From positions 1-7,189 of the forward strand of contig JAISWV010000001.1 in the NCBI GenBank assembly GCA_031270755.1: a stretch of 7,189 nt of DNA, given 5' to 3'. Shown in pieces: positions 1 to 6,504 of this stretch. Numbering within the stretch: position 1 is the stretch's first letter; each line of letters starts with the position of its first letter. Under the pieces are notes generated by a model. That model was not told the origin of the DNA, made no database searches, and saw nothing but the letters and a program-made list of their open reading frames with translations. Source of the stretch: Synergistaceae bacterium (GTDB lineage: Bacteria; Synergistota; Synergistia; Synergistales; Aminobacteriaceae). A program made the position numbers and the translations under genes.

Positions 1-1
1 C

Positions 2-23
2 GGGACGCCGAGGGCGGCGTCCC
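2..23 (-). terminator. Probable intrinsic terminator hairpin downstream of the surface-protein gene
   Basis: A perfect 9-bp inverted repeat (GGGACGCCG at 2-10, CGGCGTCCC at 15-23) encloses a 4-base loop. It lies 55 bases past the stop codon of the - strand gene at 79-2088, where a terminator is expected. The U-tract that would confirm it would fall left of base 1 and cannot be seen. There is no T-run on the + strand side, so termination of a + strand transcript is unlikely. Confidence 0.5.
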
Positions 24-78
24 CTACGATGGCGATTATTCTCACATCGCGCGATTTGGATAGTTACGGGTTATTTTC

Positions 79-2088
79 TTACTTTGCTTTTCTCTTGAGG
101 GCAGGGACGAGGGCCAAGACCGCCAGTCCCGCCAACCCCGCGTTGCAGCCGCCGCTGTCTTTTTCGTTTCCGCGGTCGTCAACCAGGAAGTCCGTCGTTC
201 CGGTTCCGACCACGGCGTTGCTGTTGTCGAGCGCCGTCACGAACACGTAATATTTGCCCTCCACAGGCGGCGTGTAGGCAACCCAAGCCGTCTTGCCCTC
301 TACTCTGGCGGTGAAGGTGTGCAACAGCCAGTCCGGGCGCAGGACCTCTAATTTCACCGACGCCGGGACTCTGGCCAGGGAGACTCTCACGTCGAAAGCT
401 TTGTCTATGACGGGGGCCTGCGTTTCCAGAACGACCTTGTTGACGTCTCCTGTCCTCGCCGGGCCGCCCATGACCATGACCGTGAATGTCGCCGGCACTA
501 GTCCGCTGGCGGCCGCCGTGATGACCGCCGTTCCGCCGGTGACGCCCGTCACCGTCGCTATCCCCGCCGTTGCCGTCGTCACCGCCGGAGTGACTCTGGC
601 GACCGACGGCTTGCTGGAGGTCAGGGTCACAGTTGCCGGGGCGGCGTTGGCCGGGGCAAGGCTCCATCCCAGCATCATGGACTTGCCGAGCTCCAGTGTC
701 CCGGCGGGCATACCGGCAAAGGCGATGCCGGTGGCGGGTGCAGCGGGCGTGCCACCTACGGTGACGGTGCAGGTGTCAGCGATATTCGAGTTCGGGTACT
801 TGACCGTGACGGTCGCCGTCCCCGAGGCAACTGCCGTGACCGTGGCAGATCTGCCGTTTGTCGCCCGCGTCACTGTAACGATACCTGCCGGGTTCACCGA
901 CCACTCCAATATATCCGTGCTGGTTGTCGCGGCGGGGACGAGTGTCGCGGTCAAGGTTCCCGTGTTGCCCGTGGCGCCTATCGTCAAGGGCAATGTAGAA
1001 GGTGACACCGTCACGTTGGTGAGAGGGTTATAAGAGGCCGTGGCCGAGGCCACCCTTACCGTGGCGCTGAGCCCTTGGATTTCCACGCCTGCCATCGTTG
1101 CCGCAATCGTGTAGGTGACGGCGGCGGTTCCCGTGTTTGCCGGCAATGTTGCGTTACCTGTCACCGCCTCTGTCTTGGCGGTATTGATCGTTGCCGCATA
1201 AGCGTCGCCACTCACCAGCACCGTAATTGGCGCAACCAAGTTGGTTCCTGTGACCTTTACGGTCAACGTGCCGCCCGCACTGGAGAGATCCGTCGAAGAC
1301 GGGACTATCGAGGCCACGGCGGGTATCGTGGGTGTAGCAATCCCTTTGCCCAAAAGAGCAGCCGCATAGATTGACTCCTGCCCTCTAGGAACGACCACAT
1401 TTAGATTTACACTGTTGAACGCGCCAGCTCTAATCTCCGGCGGGGTTTGGCTCCTGAAGACAATTGTCTTGAGAGAAGACGGAAACGCGTCCTCGCTGAT
1501 CAACGCGACGCTCGTCGGCAGGATGATCGTTTCAAGGCTGCCGAAACCATTGTCAGAAAAGGCATCTTCGCTGATCAGCACTACGTTGTCGGGCAAAGAG
1601 AGGAATTTCAGGCTAGTGAGTAACTTTGTAGAATTCTCTCCGATAACCCCGTTAGGCAAAGTCTTCGCGCCGGTACAGTCAAGGCTGACGAGACCTGTCA
1701 GCCAGGTCCCGATGTAGTTCAGATCCGGCGGCGTGATGGCGTTGCCTCCCTCATAAGTACCCCCAGGGGCTGCGTTGGGGGTAATAATAAGTTCCCGCAC
1801 AGCCGTTAAAGGGGGAGTTCCAAAATTTGGCGGAATTTGGGGCACAGTGGTTTTTACACCGGCAGGATAACGGTCTCCACTCAGCAGCTGTTGCAGTCCC
1901 CCTATATCATCGGGGCCGATAGTGCCGTCAGTGCCTAAATAAACTCCAGGCAGAGGATCATCGATGACCAGTTTTCCCGAACCCAAACTCCAAGAACTTG
2001 CCGCCCAAGCCCCGCCCGCGGTCATTAAAAAGGCGCAGAGCGTCACGCTCATTATTGCCCGCCATTTTATCGCACCCACATCCTTCAC
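79..2088 (-). CDS. Secreted surface protein with leucine-rich repeats, Ig-like (BIG2-type) domains and a Synergist-CTERM sorting tail
   Basis: This 669-residue protein is probably displayed on the cell surface, where such architectures usually mediate adhesion or matrix contacts; its ligand is unknown. A signal peptide covers residues 1-29 (basic start, hydrophobic core, AWA cleavage site). Residues about 130-235 form BspA-like (LRR_5) repeats, with LISEDAF at both 171-177 and 197-203. Residues about 254-346 resemble an Ig-like/IPT fold. Two bacterial Ig-like (BIG2-type) domains follow at about 355-445 and 450-541, rich in Thr, Val and Ala, and a last beta-rich domain lies at about 545-638. 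The end (645-669) has Gly-Gly-Cys at 646-648, a hydrophobic segment and KRKAK, the Synergist-CTERM pattern, probably processed by an intramembrane protease by analogy with MYXO-CTERM (inference). The start is GTG, chosen for its well-placed ribosome binding site. It lies 33 bases downstream of the nitroreductase gene and is probably cotranscribed with it. Confidence 0.9.
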   Translation of the reverse strand: MKDVGAIKWRAIMSVTLCAFLMTAGGAWAASSWSLGSGKLVIDDPLPGVYLGTDGTIGPDDIGGLQQLLSGDRYPAGVKTTVPQIPPNFGTPPLTAVRELIITPNAAPGGTYEGGNAITPPDLNYIGTWLTGLVSLDCTGAKTLPNGVIGENSTKLLTSLKFLSLPDNVVLISEDAFSDNGFGSLETIILPTSVALISEDAFPSSLKTIVFRSQTPPEIRAGAFNSVNLNVVVPRGQESIYAAALLGKGIATPTIPAVASIVPSSTDLSSAGGTLTVKVTGTNLVAPITVLVSGDAYAATINTAKTEAVTGNATLPANTGTAAVTYTIAATMAGVEIQGLSATVRVASATASYNPLTNVTVSPSTLPLTIGATGNTGTLTATLVPAATTSTDILEWSVNPAGIVTVTRATNGRSATVTAVASGTATVTVKYPNSNIADTCTVTVGGTPAAPATGIAFAGMPAGTLELGKSMMLGWSLAPANAAPATVTLTSSKPSVARVTPAVTTATAGIATVTGVTGGTAVITAAASGLVPATFTVMVMGGPARTGDVNKVVLETQAPVIDKAFDVRVSLARVPASVKLEVLRPDWLLHTFTARVEGKTAWVAYTPPVEGKYYVFVTALDNSNAVVGTGTTDFLVDDRGNEKDSGGCNAGLAGLAVLALVPALKRKAK

Positions 2089-2095
2089 AATAAAA

Positions 2096-2102
2096 CCTCC
2101 TC
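2096..2102 (-). promoter_or_regulatory. Ribosome binding site that fixes a GTG start
   Basis: The - strand reads GAGGAGG followed by seven bases and GTG (2086-2088). No ATG lies near this site. The first in-frame ATG is at codon 13, inside the signal peptide, and choosing it would remove the basic N-terminal residues. GTG at 2088 is therefore the likely start of the surface protein. Confidence 0.75.
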
Positions 2103-2121
2103 GATATGATATACGGATTTT

Positions 2122-2649
2122 CTACCAGCGGCCTTTGTGGACCAGGGCGGGGTCCGCCTCGCCGTAGGGAGGTTTGGTCTCCGCGCCGTAGCCGATGGAA
2201 GCAATGGCCACGACCTGAACGTCGGCGGGAATCCCCAAAATTTTCCGCACTTTCTCCGGCACCCCGCTGGGCCCGTGGTGAAGAACACCGAGCCACACAC
2301 TCCCCAAACCCAGAGCCGCGGCAGCCACCAGAATGTTCTCCATCGCCGCGCCGCAGTCCTCCTCCCACCAGACATCGACCGCCTTGTTCCTCTCTTTTTC
2401 CGCGCAAACCACGATCGCCACCCCCGCCTCCGCAATCATCTTCCCGTAGGGGTGCGCGTCCGCCAGGGCGCCCAGCGTTTGCCGGTCCGTCGTCTCGATG
2501 AAATGCCACGGGCGGAAGTTGTTGGCGCTGGGGGCGGCGGCGGCGCAGGCCAAGATCGCGTCGATCTTCTCGCGCTCCACCGGTTTGTCCTTGTAACGGC
2601 GAATGCTCCGCCGCGACAAAATAATCTTGATTGTCTCATTTTCCACCAT
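2122..2649 (-). CDS. Nitroreductase-family FMN-dependent oxidoreductase
   Basis: This 175-residue protein belongs to the small nitroreductase-like flavoprotein family. Members are usually cytosolic FMN-containing homodimers that reduce nitro compounds, quinones or other electron acceptors with NAD(P)H; the real substrate cannot be read from sequence. Family landmarks are RRSIRRY at 13-19 (FMN phosphate contacts), APSANNFRPWHF at 39-50 (family form APSxxNxQPW, here with Arg for Gln), the helix DCGAAMENILVAA at about 98-110 leading to GLGSVWLG at 114-121, and the C-terminal GYGAETKPP and HKGRW. Length is typical of the short single-domain members and no key segment is missing. ATG at 2649 follows AGGAGG (2658-2663) by eight bases. 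It is the first gene of a probable two-gene unit with the surface protein and has a clear promoter at 2687-2714. There is no signal peptide. Confidence 0.93.
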   Translation of the reverse strand: MVENETIKIILSRRSIRRYKDKPVEREKIDAILACAAAAPSANNFRPWHFIETTDRQTLGALADAHPYGKMIAEAGVAIVVCAEKERNKAVDVWWEEDCGAAMENILVAAAALGLGSVWLGVLHHGPSGVPEKVRKILGIPADVQVVAIASIGYGAETKPPYGEADPALVHKGRW

Positions 2650-2817
2650 AACATATTCCTCCTAAAACACCGGCAAATTTTCCGTCATTATAACTCATGT
2701 TTCACGAGCTCCAAGGAAAATTGAGAAAAATTTCGCCCCTCAAGCCCCGTCGAGTTTAATTCTGGAATTCTGGTTTTTGGTTTTCTTCTTTTTCGCGCCA
2801 GCCGCAGGAACGAAATC
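2650..2817. other. Intergenic region upstream of the nitroreductase gene
   Basis: This A+T-rich gap separates the decayed ATPase fragment from the nitroreductase gene. It contains the - strand promoter and ribosome binding site described separately, and a tandem pair of the 8-mer AATTCTGG (2758-2773). No open reading frame with coding character, RNA gene or convincing terminator was seen. Confidence 0.7.
2687..2714 (-). promoter_or_regulatory. Sigma-70-type promoter for the nitroreductase and surface-protein unit
   Basis: On the - strand, TTGGAG (2709-2714) is followed after 16 bases by a perfect TATAAT (2687-2692). Transcription would start near 2680, giving a leader of about 30 bases with AGGAGG eight bases before the ATG. 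The spacer (2694-2708) is itself an imperfect palindrome, CTCATG-TTT-CACGAG, with one mismatched pair between the arms. It could be an operator, but no regulator gene is present in the window. Confidence 0.65.
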
Positions 2818-3319
2818 CTATTTTATTCGTATATAAGGAATTGAATCCTGTTTTTCCCAATGGTGAAATGTGGGTGAATCGATGGTTTTGGCGTACACAG
2901 CGCCAACAGGCGCATACCCGGGATGAAGAACGGAGACACCGCCAGCCAATCTCCCCGCGCCGCAGACGGAATTCTCGGCGAGCGCGCCTTTGAAGTTGCC
3001 AAAGCCGGCCGCGTTCAACAAGACGTGGGCGCTCACCCCAAATTTAGAGCAAAGCAAGCCCGTGCCGGTCATGTACACTTTGAAGGAATCGTTGTCGGCA
3101 TACGCAACTGCAGGGGCTTTTCCCTTCGTGACTCGAACGCGCTTATAGATGATGCCCGCGGACTTCAGCCAGTCCAGCGGCGTTTCGTAGTCGTGAGCGC
3201 GCGCCGGATTTGATGAGCTTGTACTGGAACTTGTGATTTTCTTTAGACGGCCGCGCGGGAATACTTGCCCACGCAGCCATGATCCGGGTAGTTTCGTGCG
3301 GCGTCGCGTACTTCGCCAT
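2818..3319 (-). pseudogene. Decayed fragment of a DUF4143-type AAA family ATPase
   Basis: Two adjacent - strand frames together recall the C-terminal half of the widespread prokaryotic ATPases with an N-terminal AAA domain and a DUF4143/DUF234-like tail. Frame one (about 3203-3319) begins MAKYATPHETTRIM and ends with KFQYKLIK. Frame two (about 2956-3204) continues with HDYETPLDWLKSAGIIYK, then YMTGTGLLCSKFGVSAHVLL and GNFKGALAENSVCGA. The join needs a one-base shift near 3200-3205, in a GC-alternating run. The N-terminal ATPase part, roughly 240 residues including Walker A and B, is absent. After VCGA the last 45 codons (2818-2955) no longer follow the family, so the nuclease-like C-terminus is lost too. 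No ribosome binding site suits a start here. The ATG at 3317-3319 lies one base after the stop of the upstream hydrolase gene and probably reflects the break point. Family assignment is from recalled similarity, not a search. Confidence 0.8.
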
Positions 3320-3320
3320 G

Positions 3321-4241
3321 TTACGGAGCGGGTGTGAACTGATACCCGCCGGCGGGGTCGGGCGCGACTTCCCCTATGCCGGGATAAGGGATGTGCATTC
3401 CCGCCACGGGGATTTTTCCTTTTCCGTCTGTGACGTATTTCAACACGGCCAGCCGCGATGCCACGGCCATTTGAGGGTCGACGTCGTAGGTCATGGCGAC
3501 TTGGGGAATGGGCATCTGAATCGACATGGCGTGGGTCAGGTCGCCCCAAATCAAGAGCTTCGCCCCTTCGGATTCCACCATGTAAAGCGTGTGTCCCGGC
3601 GTGTGACCGAAGGCCGCAATAGCCGCGATGCCCGGCAGGAGCGGCTCGTGGTCGGAGTTCAGCTCGGAGGGCTCGAAGGTACGGACGGCTTCGCCATAAG
3701 CCTCCAGAGCTTTTTGAGCGTTTTTGAAACCGCCCTGCCGGTCTTCCGGAAACGTCTTCATGATCTCCCCGCTGGTCCAGTAGTCCCGCTCTTGCCGCGC
3801 CAGGTAAAGATCGGCTTTGGGGAAAGCGGCTTTACCGTCGATCAGCAAACCCCCGATATGGTCCCCGTGCATGTGCGTCAAAAGCACCGCGTCGATCTGC
3901 TCCGGCTCGACCCCCAGGCTCTTCAGGTTGGAGAAAAGCGCTCTGCCGAAACCGGCGTCCACCAGGATCAGGCGTTCCGGCGTGCGAACGAGAAAGGCGT
4001 TCACCGCCGTGGGATACGTCCCGTCGGCACCGAAAACGTATTTTTTCATCGCCGCCTCGTCAGCCCCGATAAGGTTCGAGCCGCTTCCGTCGGACTGCCC
4101 TTCGGACAAAAGACTCACTTGAAAGGCTCCTACTTTGTAGGTATAAAGATTTGGATGTTCCGCCGCCTGCGCGCCCGCGGAAAACAATAATAACAAAAAT
4201 ACCGCCGCCGCGCTCCACAAAAACAAATTGCCGAACTTCAT
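3321..4241 (-). CDS. Exported metallo-beta-lactamase-fold hydrolase, methyl parathion hydrolase-like
   Basis: This 306-residue protein is predicted to be exported and to use two metal ions, probably zinc, to hydrolyse an ester, lactone or phosphoester. Residues 1-26 are a signal peptide (MKFGN, hydrophobic core, AQA cleavage site). Metal ligands appear complete: the HxHxDH motif with H123, H125, D127 and H128, then H213 in GHTPGHT (H217 is an alternative), bridging D234 in WGDLTH, and H283 in GMHIPYPG. Segment order and the stretch from TPGHTLYMVES to YPGIG closely recall methyl parathion hydrolase and related quorum-quenching lactonases, so the substrate could be a lactone or organophosphate (inference). 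A start at 4262 would give 313 residues, but ATG at 4239-4241 has AGGAGGT nine bases upstream and gives the cleaner signal peptide. The gene lies 39 bases after the Cdc48-like ATPase with no visible terminator between, so cotranscription is likely. The C-terminus ends where the family does. Confidence 0.92.
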   Translation of the reverse strand: MKFGNLFLWSAAAVFLLLLFSAGAQAAEHPNLYTYKVGAFQVSLLSEGQSDGSGSNLIGADEAAMKKYVFGADGTYPTAVNAFLVRTPERLILVDAGFGRALFSNLKSLGVEPEQIDAVLLTHMHGDHIGGLLIDGKAAFPKADLYLARQERDYWTSGEIMKTFPEDRQGGFKNAQKALEAYGEAVRTFEPSELNSDHEPLLPGIAAIAAFGHTPGHTLYMVESEGAKLLIWGDLTHAMSIQMPIPQVAMTYDVDPQMAVASRLAVLKYVTDGKGKIPVAGMHIPYPGIGEVAPDPAGGYQFTPAP

Positions 4242-4250
4242 ATCAAAGTC

Positions 4251-4257
4251 ACCTCCT
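4251..4257 (-). promoter_or_regulatory. Ribosome binding site that selects the internal ATG of the hydrolase
   Basis: The - strand reads AGGAGGT, then nine bases, then ATG (4239-4241). The upstream in-frame ATG (4260-4262) precedes this site and has no equivalent of its own. A 13-base palindrome, TGTCAAAATGACA (4257-4269), touches the site and could fold into a weak hairpin. No regulatory role is claimed for it. Confidence 0.75.
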
Positions 4258-4280
4258 GTCAAAATGACAATAGCATTATA

Positions 4281-6383
4281 TCAGCGGATCCTGCTCTTCA
4301 GCTCCGTCAGGGCGGCGTCAAAATGTACACGCCCGACGAGGAGTGGGGCGTCTTGGGCGAGCTGCCGCCGCAGAGCCAGCATCGTGGCCTTGCGGCAGAC
4401 GAAGGCGATATCCGCGCCGCTTTGACCCTCGGCGAGGCGGGCCAGTTCTTTCATGTCCACGTCGGCCGCAAGAGGTTTTTTGCGCAGTTCTATTCCGAAA
4501 ATGGCCTCGCGCGCGGCCTGGTCGGGCATGGGGAGCTCCAGAACGAGGTCGAAGCGCCCGGAAACCAGCAGCGCGGGATCGATCAAGTCGAGGCGGTTGG
4601 TGGTCGCCAAGATGACGACGCCGGTCAGCTCTTCGATGCCGCTCATTTCGGATAAAAACTGCCCTATGACCCTCTCCGTGAAAGCCGAACCTCCGCCGGA
4701 ATCGCGCCCCCGCACAGGCACCAGGGATTCGATCTCGTCAAAGTAAAGGATGGAAGGAGCGGCCTGTTTCGCCGTCCTGAAAACCTCGCGTATGGCGCGC
4801 TCCGACTCGCCCACGTACTTCGACATCAACGCGGGGCCCTTCACCGAAATGAAATTGACCCCGCTTTCTTTGGCCAGCGCTTTGGCCAGGAGGGTTTTGC
4901 CCGTGCCCGACGGCCCGTGCAGCATGATTCCTTTGGGGGGTTGTATGGCGTAGCGCTCGAACACCTCCGGGTAGCGCAGCGGCCATTGGACGGCGTTGAA
5001 GAGCTCCTCTTTGACGTCGCCGAGCCCTCCGATATCCTCCCAGCCCACGTCGGGAATTTCCACGAAGACCTCGCGTATGGCGGACGGGTCGATCTCCATC
5101 AGCGCGGACATGAAATGGCTCATTTTCACCTCGAGCCCCAACACCTTTTCGTAGGGAACTTCCTGCGTCTGCAAGTCGATGTAGGGCAGTATGTCGCGCA
5201 CACAGGCCATAGCCGCCTCCTTCGCCAACGCCTCCAAGTCCGCGCCGACAAAACCGTGAGAAAGATCCGCCACGCGCTTCAAGTCCACATCCCCGGACAA
5301 GGGCATTCCCCGCGTGTGGATCTGCAAAATTTCGTGCCGTCCCTTGCGGTCGGGGATGGGAATCGAGATCTCGCGGTCGAAGCGCCCCGGGCGCCGCAGA
5401 GCCGGGTCCAGGGAATTGGGGATGTTGGTGGCGCCGATCACCACGATCTGTCCCCGCGACTCCAGGCCGTCCATCGAGGCCAGAAGCTGGGCGACCACGC
5501 GGCGCTCCACCTGTTTTTCCCCTCCCATATCCTCACGCTTGGGGGCGATGGCGTCGATCTCGTCTATGAAAATGATGGAGGGCGAACGCGATTGGGCTTC
5601 TTCGAAGATATTGCGCAGCCGCTCCTCGCTTTCGCCGTAGAACTTGCCGATGATCTCCGGTCCCGAGATGTGGGTGAACCACGCGTCCGTTTCATTGGCG
5701 ACCGCCCGGGCGATCACCGTCTTGCCCGTGCCGGGAGGGCCGTAGAGCAGCACCCCTTTAGGCGGCTGGATACCCAGGCGCTCGAACACCTGGGGAAATC
5801 GCAGGGGCAATTCGATCATTTCGCGGATGTGGCGAATTTGAGACCCCAGACCGCCGATGTCCTCGTAGGAAATTTTTTTGGGCTGCGCACCCTTGACCAT
5901 CTTCAAGAGGTTCAGGTACGTGGCCTTGCTGACGACCACGGCACCGTCCGGCGTCGTCTCCGTCACGCGAAAGTCACAGATGCGCGTCCCGAAAAGATTC
6001 AGGCGGACTCGGTCTCCCGCCGTCAAAGGCAGCCCTTCCAGGAGGGAAAGAATGTAAGGCGCGTCGCGTTCCTTGTCCGTCAAGGCCACGGCGCTCAAGG
6101 GCTGCATCGTGACGCTCCCGGCAAAGTGATGCTCGGCGCGCTTCACGTTCACCCTATCGTCGATGAGAACGGCGGCGTTTTCGCGGATCAACCCGTCGAT
6201 CTGCAGGATACGTTTCCCGCAAGCATCCGCCTCGCAGGGCCAGACGCGCGCGACGGTGGTTTTCTTCCCCTCGATCGCGGCGATTTGCCCCTCGGAGAGC
6301 CCCAATATCGCCATATCGGCAGGGTCCATCCGCGCGATGCCTTTGTGAGCGTCGCCGGGATGTGCTTCTTTTACCTTGAACAT
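4281..6383 (-). CDS. cdc48: Cdc48/p97/VAT-type AAA+ ATPase with two ATPase rings
   Basis: This 700-residue cytosolic ATPase is expected to form a hexamer that pulls proteins out of complexes or unfolds them. The N-domain spans residues 1 to about 165: a double-psi barrel (GIARMDPADM, DGLIRENAAVLIDD), then a second subdomain. D1 has Walker A GPPGTGKT (215-222), Walker B IIFIDE (270-275), sensor Asn320 and arginine fingers R331 and R334 in RRPGRFDR. D2 has Walker A GPSGTGKT (490-497, Ser for the usual Pro), Walker B ILYFDE (545-550), sensor Asn596 and R610. The position equivalent to the first D2 arginine finger is Val607. Pore loops carry aromatics in both rings, KFYG (247-250) and KYVG (522-525), as in archaeal VAT. 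The tail ends KSRIR and lacks the HbYX motif used for docking to 20S proteasomes. ATG at 6383 follows AAGGAGGT (6394-6401). It is probably first in a unit with the hydrolase. Length is somewhat short of VAT and p97. Ancestral transfer from archaea is plausible but untested. Confidence 0.95.
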   Translation of the reverse strand: MFKVKEAHPGDAHKGIARMDPADMAILGLSEGQIAAIEGKKTTVARVWPCEADACGKRILQIDGLIRENAAVLIDDRVNVKRAEHHFAGSVTMQPLSAVALTDKERDAPYILSLLEGLPLTAGDRVRLNLFGTRICDFRVTETTPDGAVVVSKATYLNLLKMVKGAQPKKISYEDIGGLGSQIRHIREMIELPLRFPQVFERLGIQPPKGVLLYGPPGTGKTVIARAVANETDAWFTHISGPEIIGKFYGESEERLRNIFEEAQSRSPSIIFIDEIDAIAPKREDMGGEKQVERRVVAQLLASMDGLESRGQIVVIGATNIPNSLDPALRRPGRFDREISIPIPDRKGRHEILQIHTRGMPLSGDVDLKRVADLSHGFVGADLEALAKEAAMACVRDILPYIDLQTQEVPYEKVLGLEVKMSHFMSALMEIDPSAIREVFVEIPDVGWEDIGGLGDVKEELFNAVQWPLRYPEVFERYAIQPPKGIMLHGPSGTGKTLLAKALAKESGVNFISVKGPALMSKYVGESERAIREVFRTAKQAAPSILYFDEIESLVPVRGRDSGGGSAFTERVIGQFLSEMSGIEELTGVVILATTNRLDLIDPALLVSGRFDLVLELPMPDQAAREAIFGIELRKKPLAADVDMKELARLAEGQSGADIAFVCRKATMLALRRQLAQDAPLLVGRVHFDAALTELKSRIR

Positions 6384-6504
6384 GATAGATAAGACCTCCT
6401 TAAAAAGTTACATTGCTATTATATATTTAAGATATAATGGAAAAAAATTCGATACAGTTTTTACAATATGAAACATTGATTGATATTTCAAGGAGGTGCG
6501 AGGT
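6384..6504. promoter_or_regulatory. Divergent promoter region between the Cdc48-like ATPase and the coiled-coil protein
   Basis: This strongly A+T-rich 121-base gap drives two diverging genes. The + strand has TATAAT at 6433-6438 and the - strand has TATAAT at 6418-6423, only nine bases apart. With normal spacing each -35 region would lie at or beyond the other promoter's -10, so the two promoters overlap. Neither has a clear -35: the + strand offers TTACAT at 6408-6413 with a long 19-base spacer, and the - strand offers only a T-run near 6441-6446. Ribosome binding sites lie at 6490-6497 (+) and 6394-6401 (-). Confidence 0.5.
6490..6497 (+). promoter_or_regulatory. Ribosome binding site of the coiled-coil protein gene
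   Basis: AAGGAGGT is followed by seven bases and ATG at 6505-6507. Together with the signal peptide encoded right after it, this establishes a real + strand gene that runs off the right edge of the window. Confidence 0.85.

Noticed and set aside
293..1033. + strand open frame of 246 codons opposite the surface-protein gene
   Set aside because: The Val/Ala/Thr-rich translation mirrors the repetitive Ig-like coding sequence on the other strand. It has no start signals and no domain.
2758..2773. Tandem AATTCTGG pair, considered as an attachment site or start of a repeat array
   Set aside because: There are only two copies of an 8-mer and no mobile-element gene nearby.
2818..2955. Possible separate small gene made of the last 45 codons after the ATPase fragment
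   Set aside because: It has no start codon or ribosome binding site of its own and no recognised motif. It is best read as out-of-family sequence after the break in the pseudogene.
3320..3549. N-terminal extension of the 243-codon frame that contains the ATPase fragment
   Set aside because: Codons above 3319 overlap the 3' end of the hydrolase gene in another frame and translate to Arg/His/Ser-rich sequence without family resemblance. Only the part below 3204 in that frame is real homology.
4257..4269. Palindrome TGTCAAAATGACA between the ATPase and hydrolase genes, considered as a terminator or operator
   Set aside because: Arms of five bases are too weak for a terminator and no U-run follows. 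A single short palindrome in an A+T-rich gap can occur by chance.
4917..6392. Long + strand open frame of 491 codons opposite the Cdc48-like gene
   Set aside because: It is antisense to a gene with complete AAA+ motifs, its product is His/Arg/Asp-rich with no recognisable domain, and it has no ribosome binding site. It is a by-product of G+C-rich codon use.
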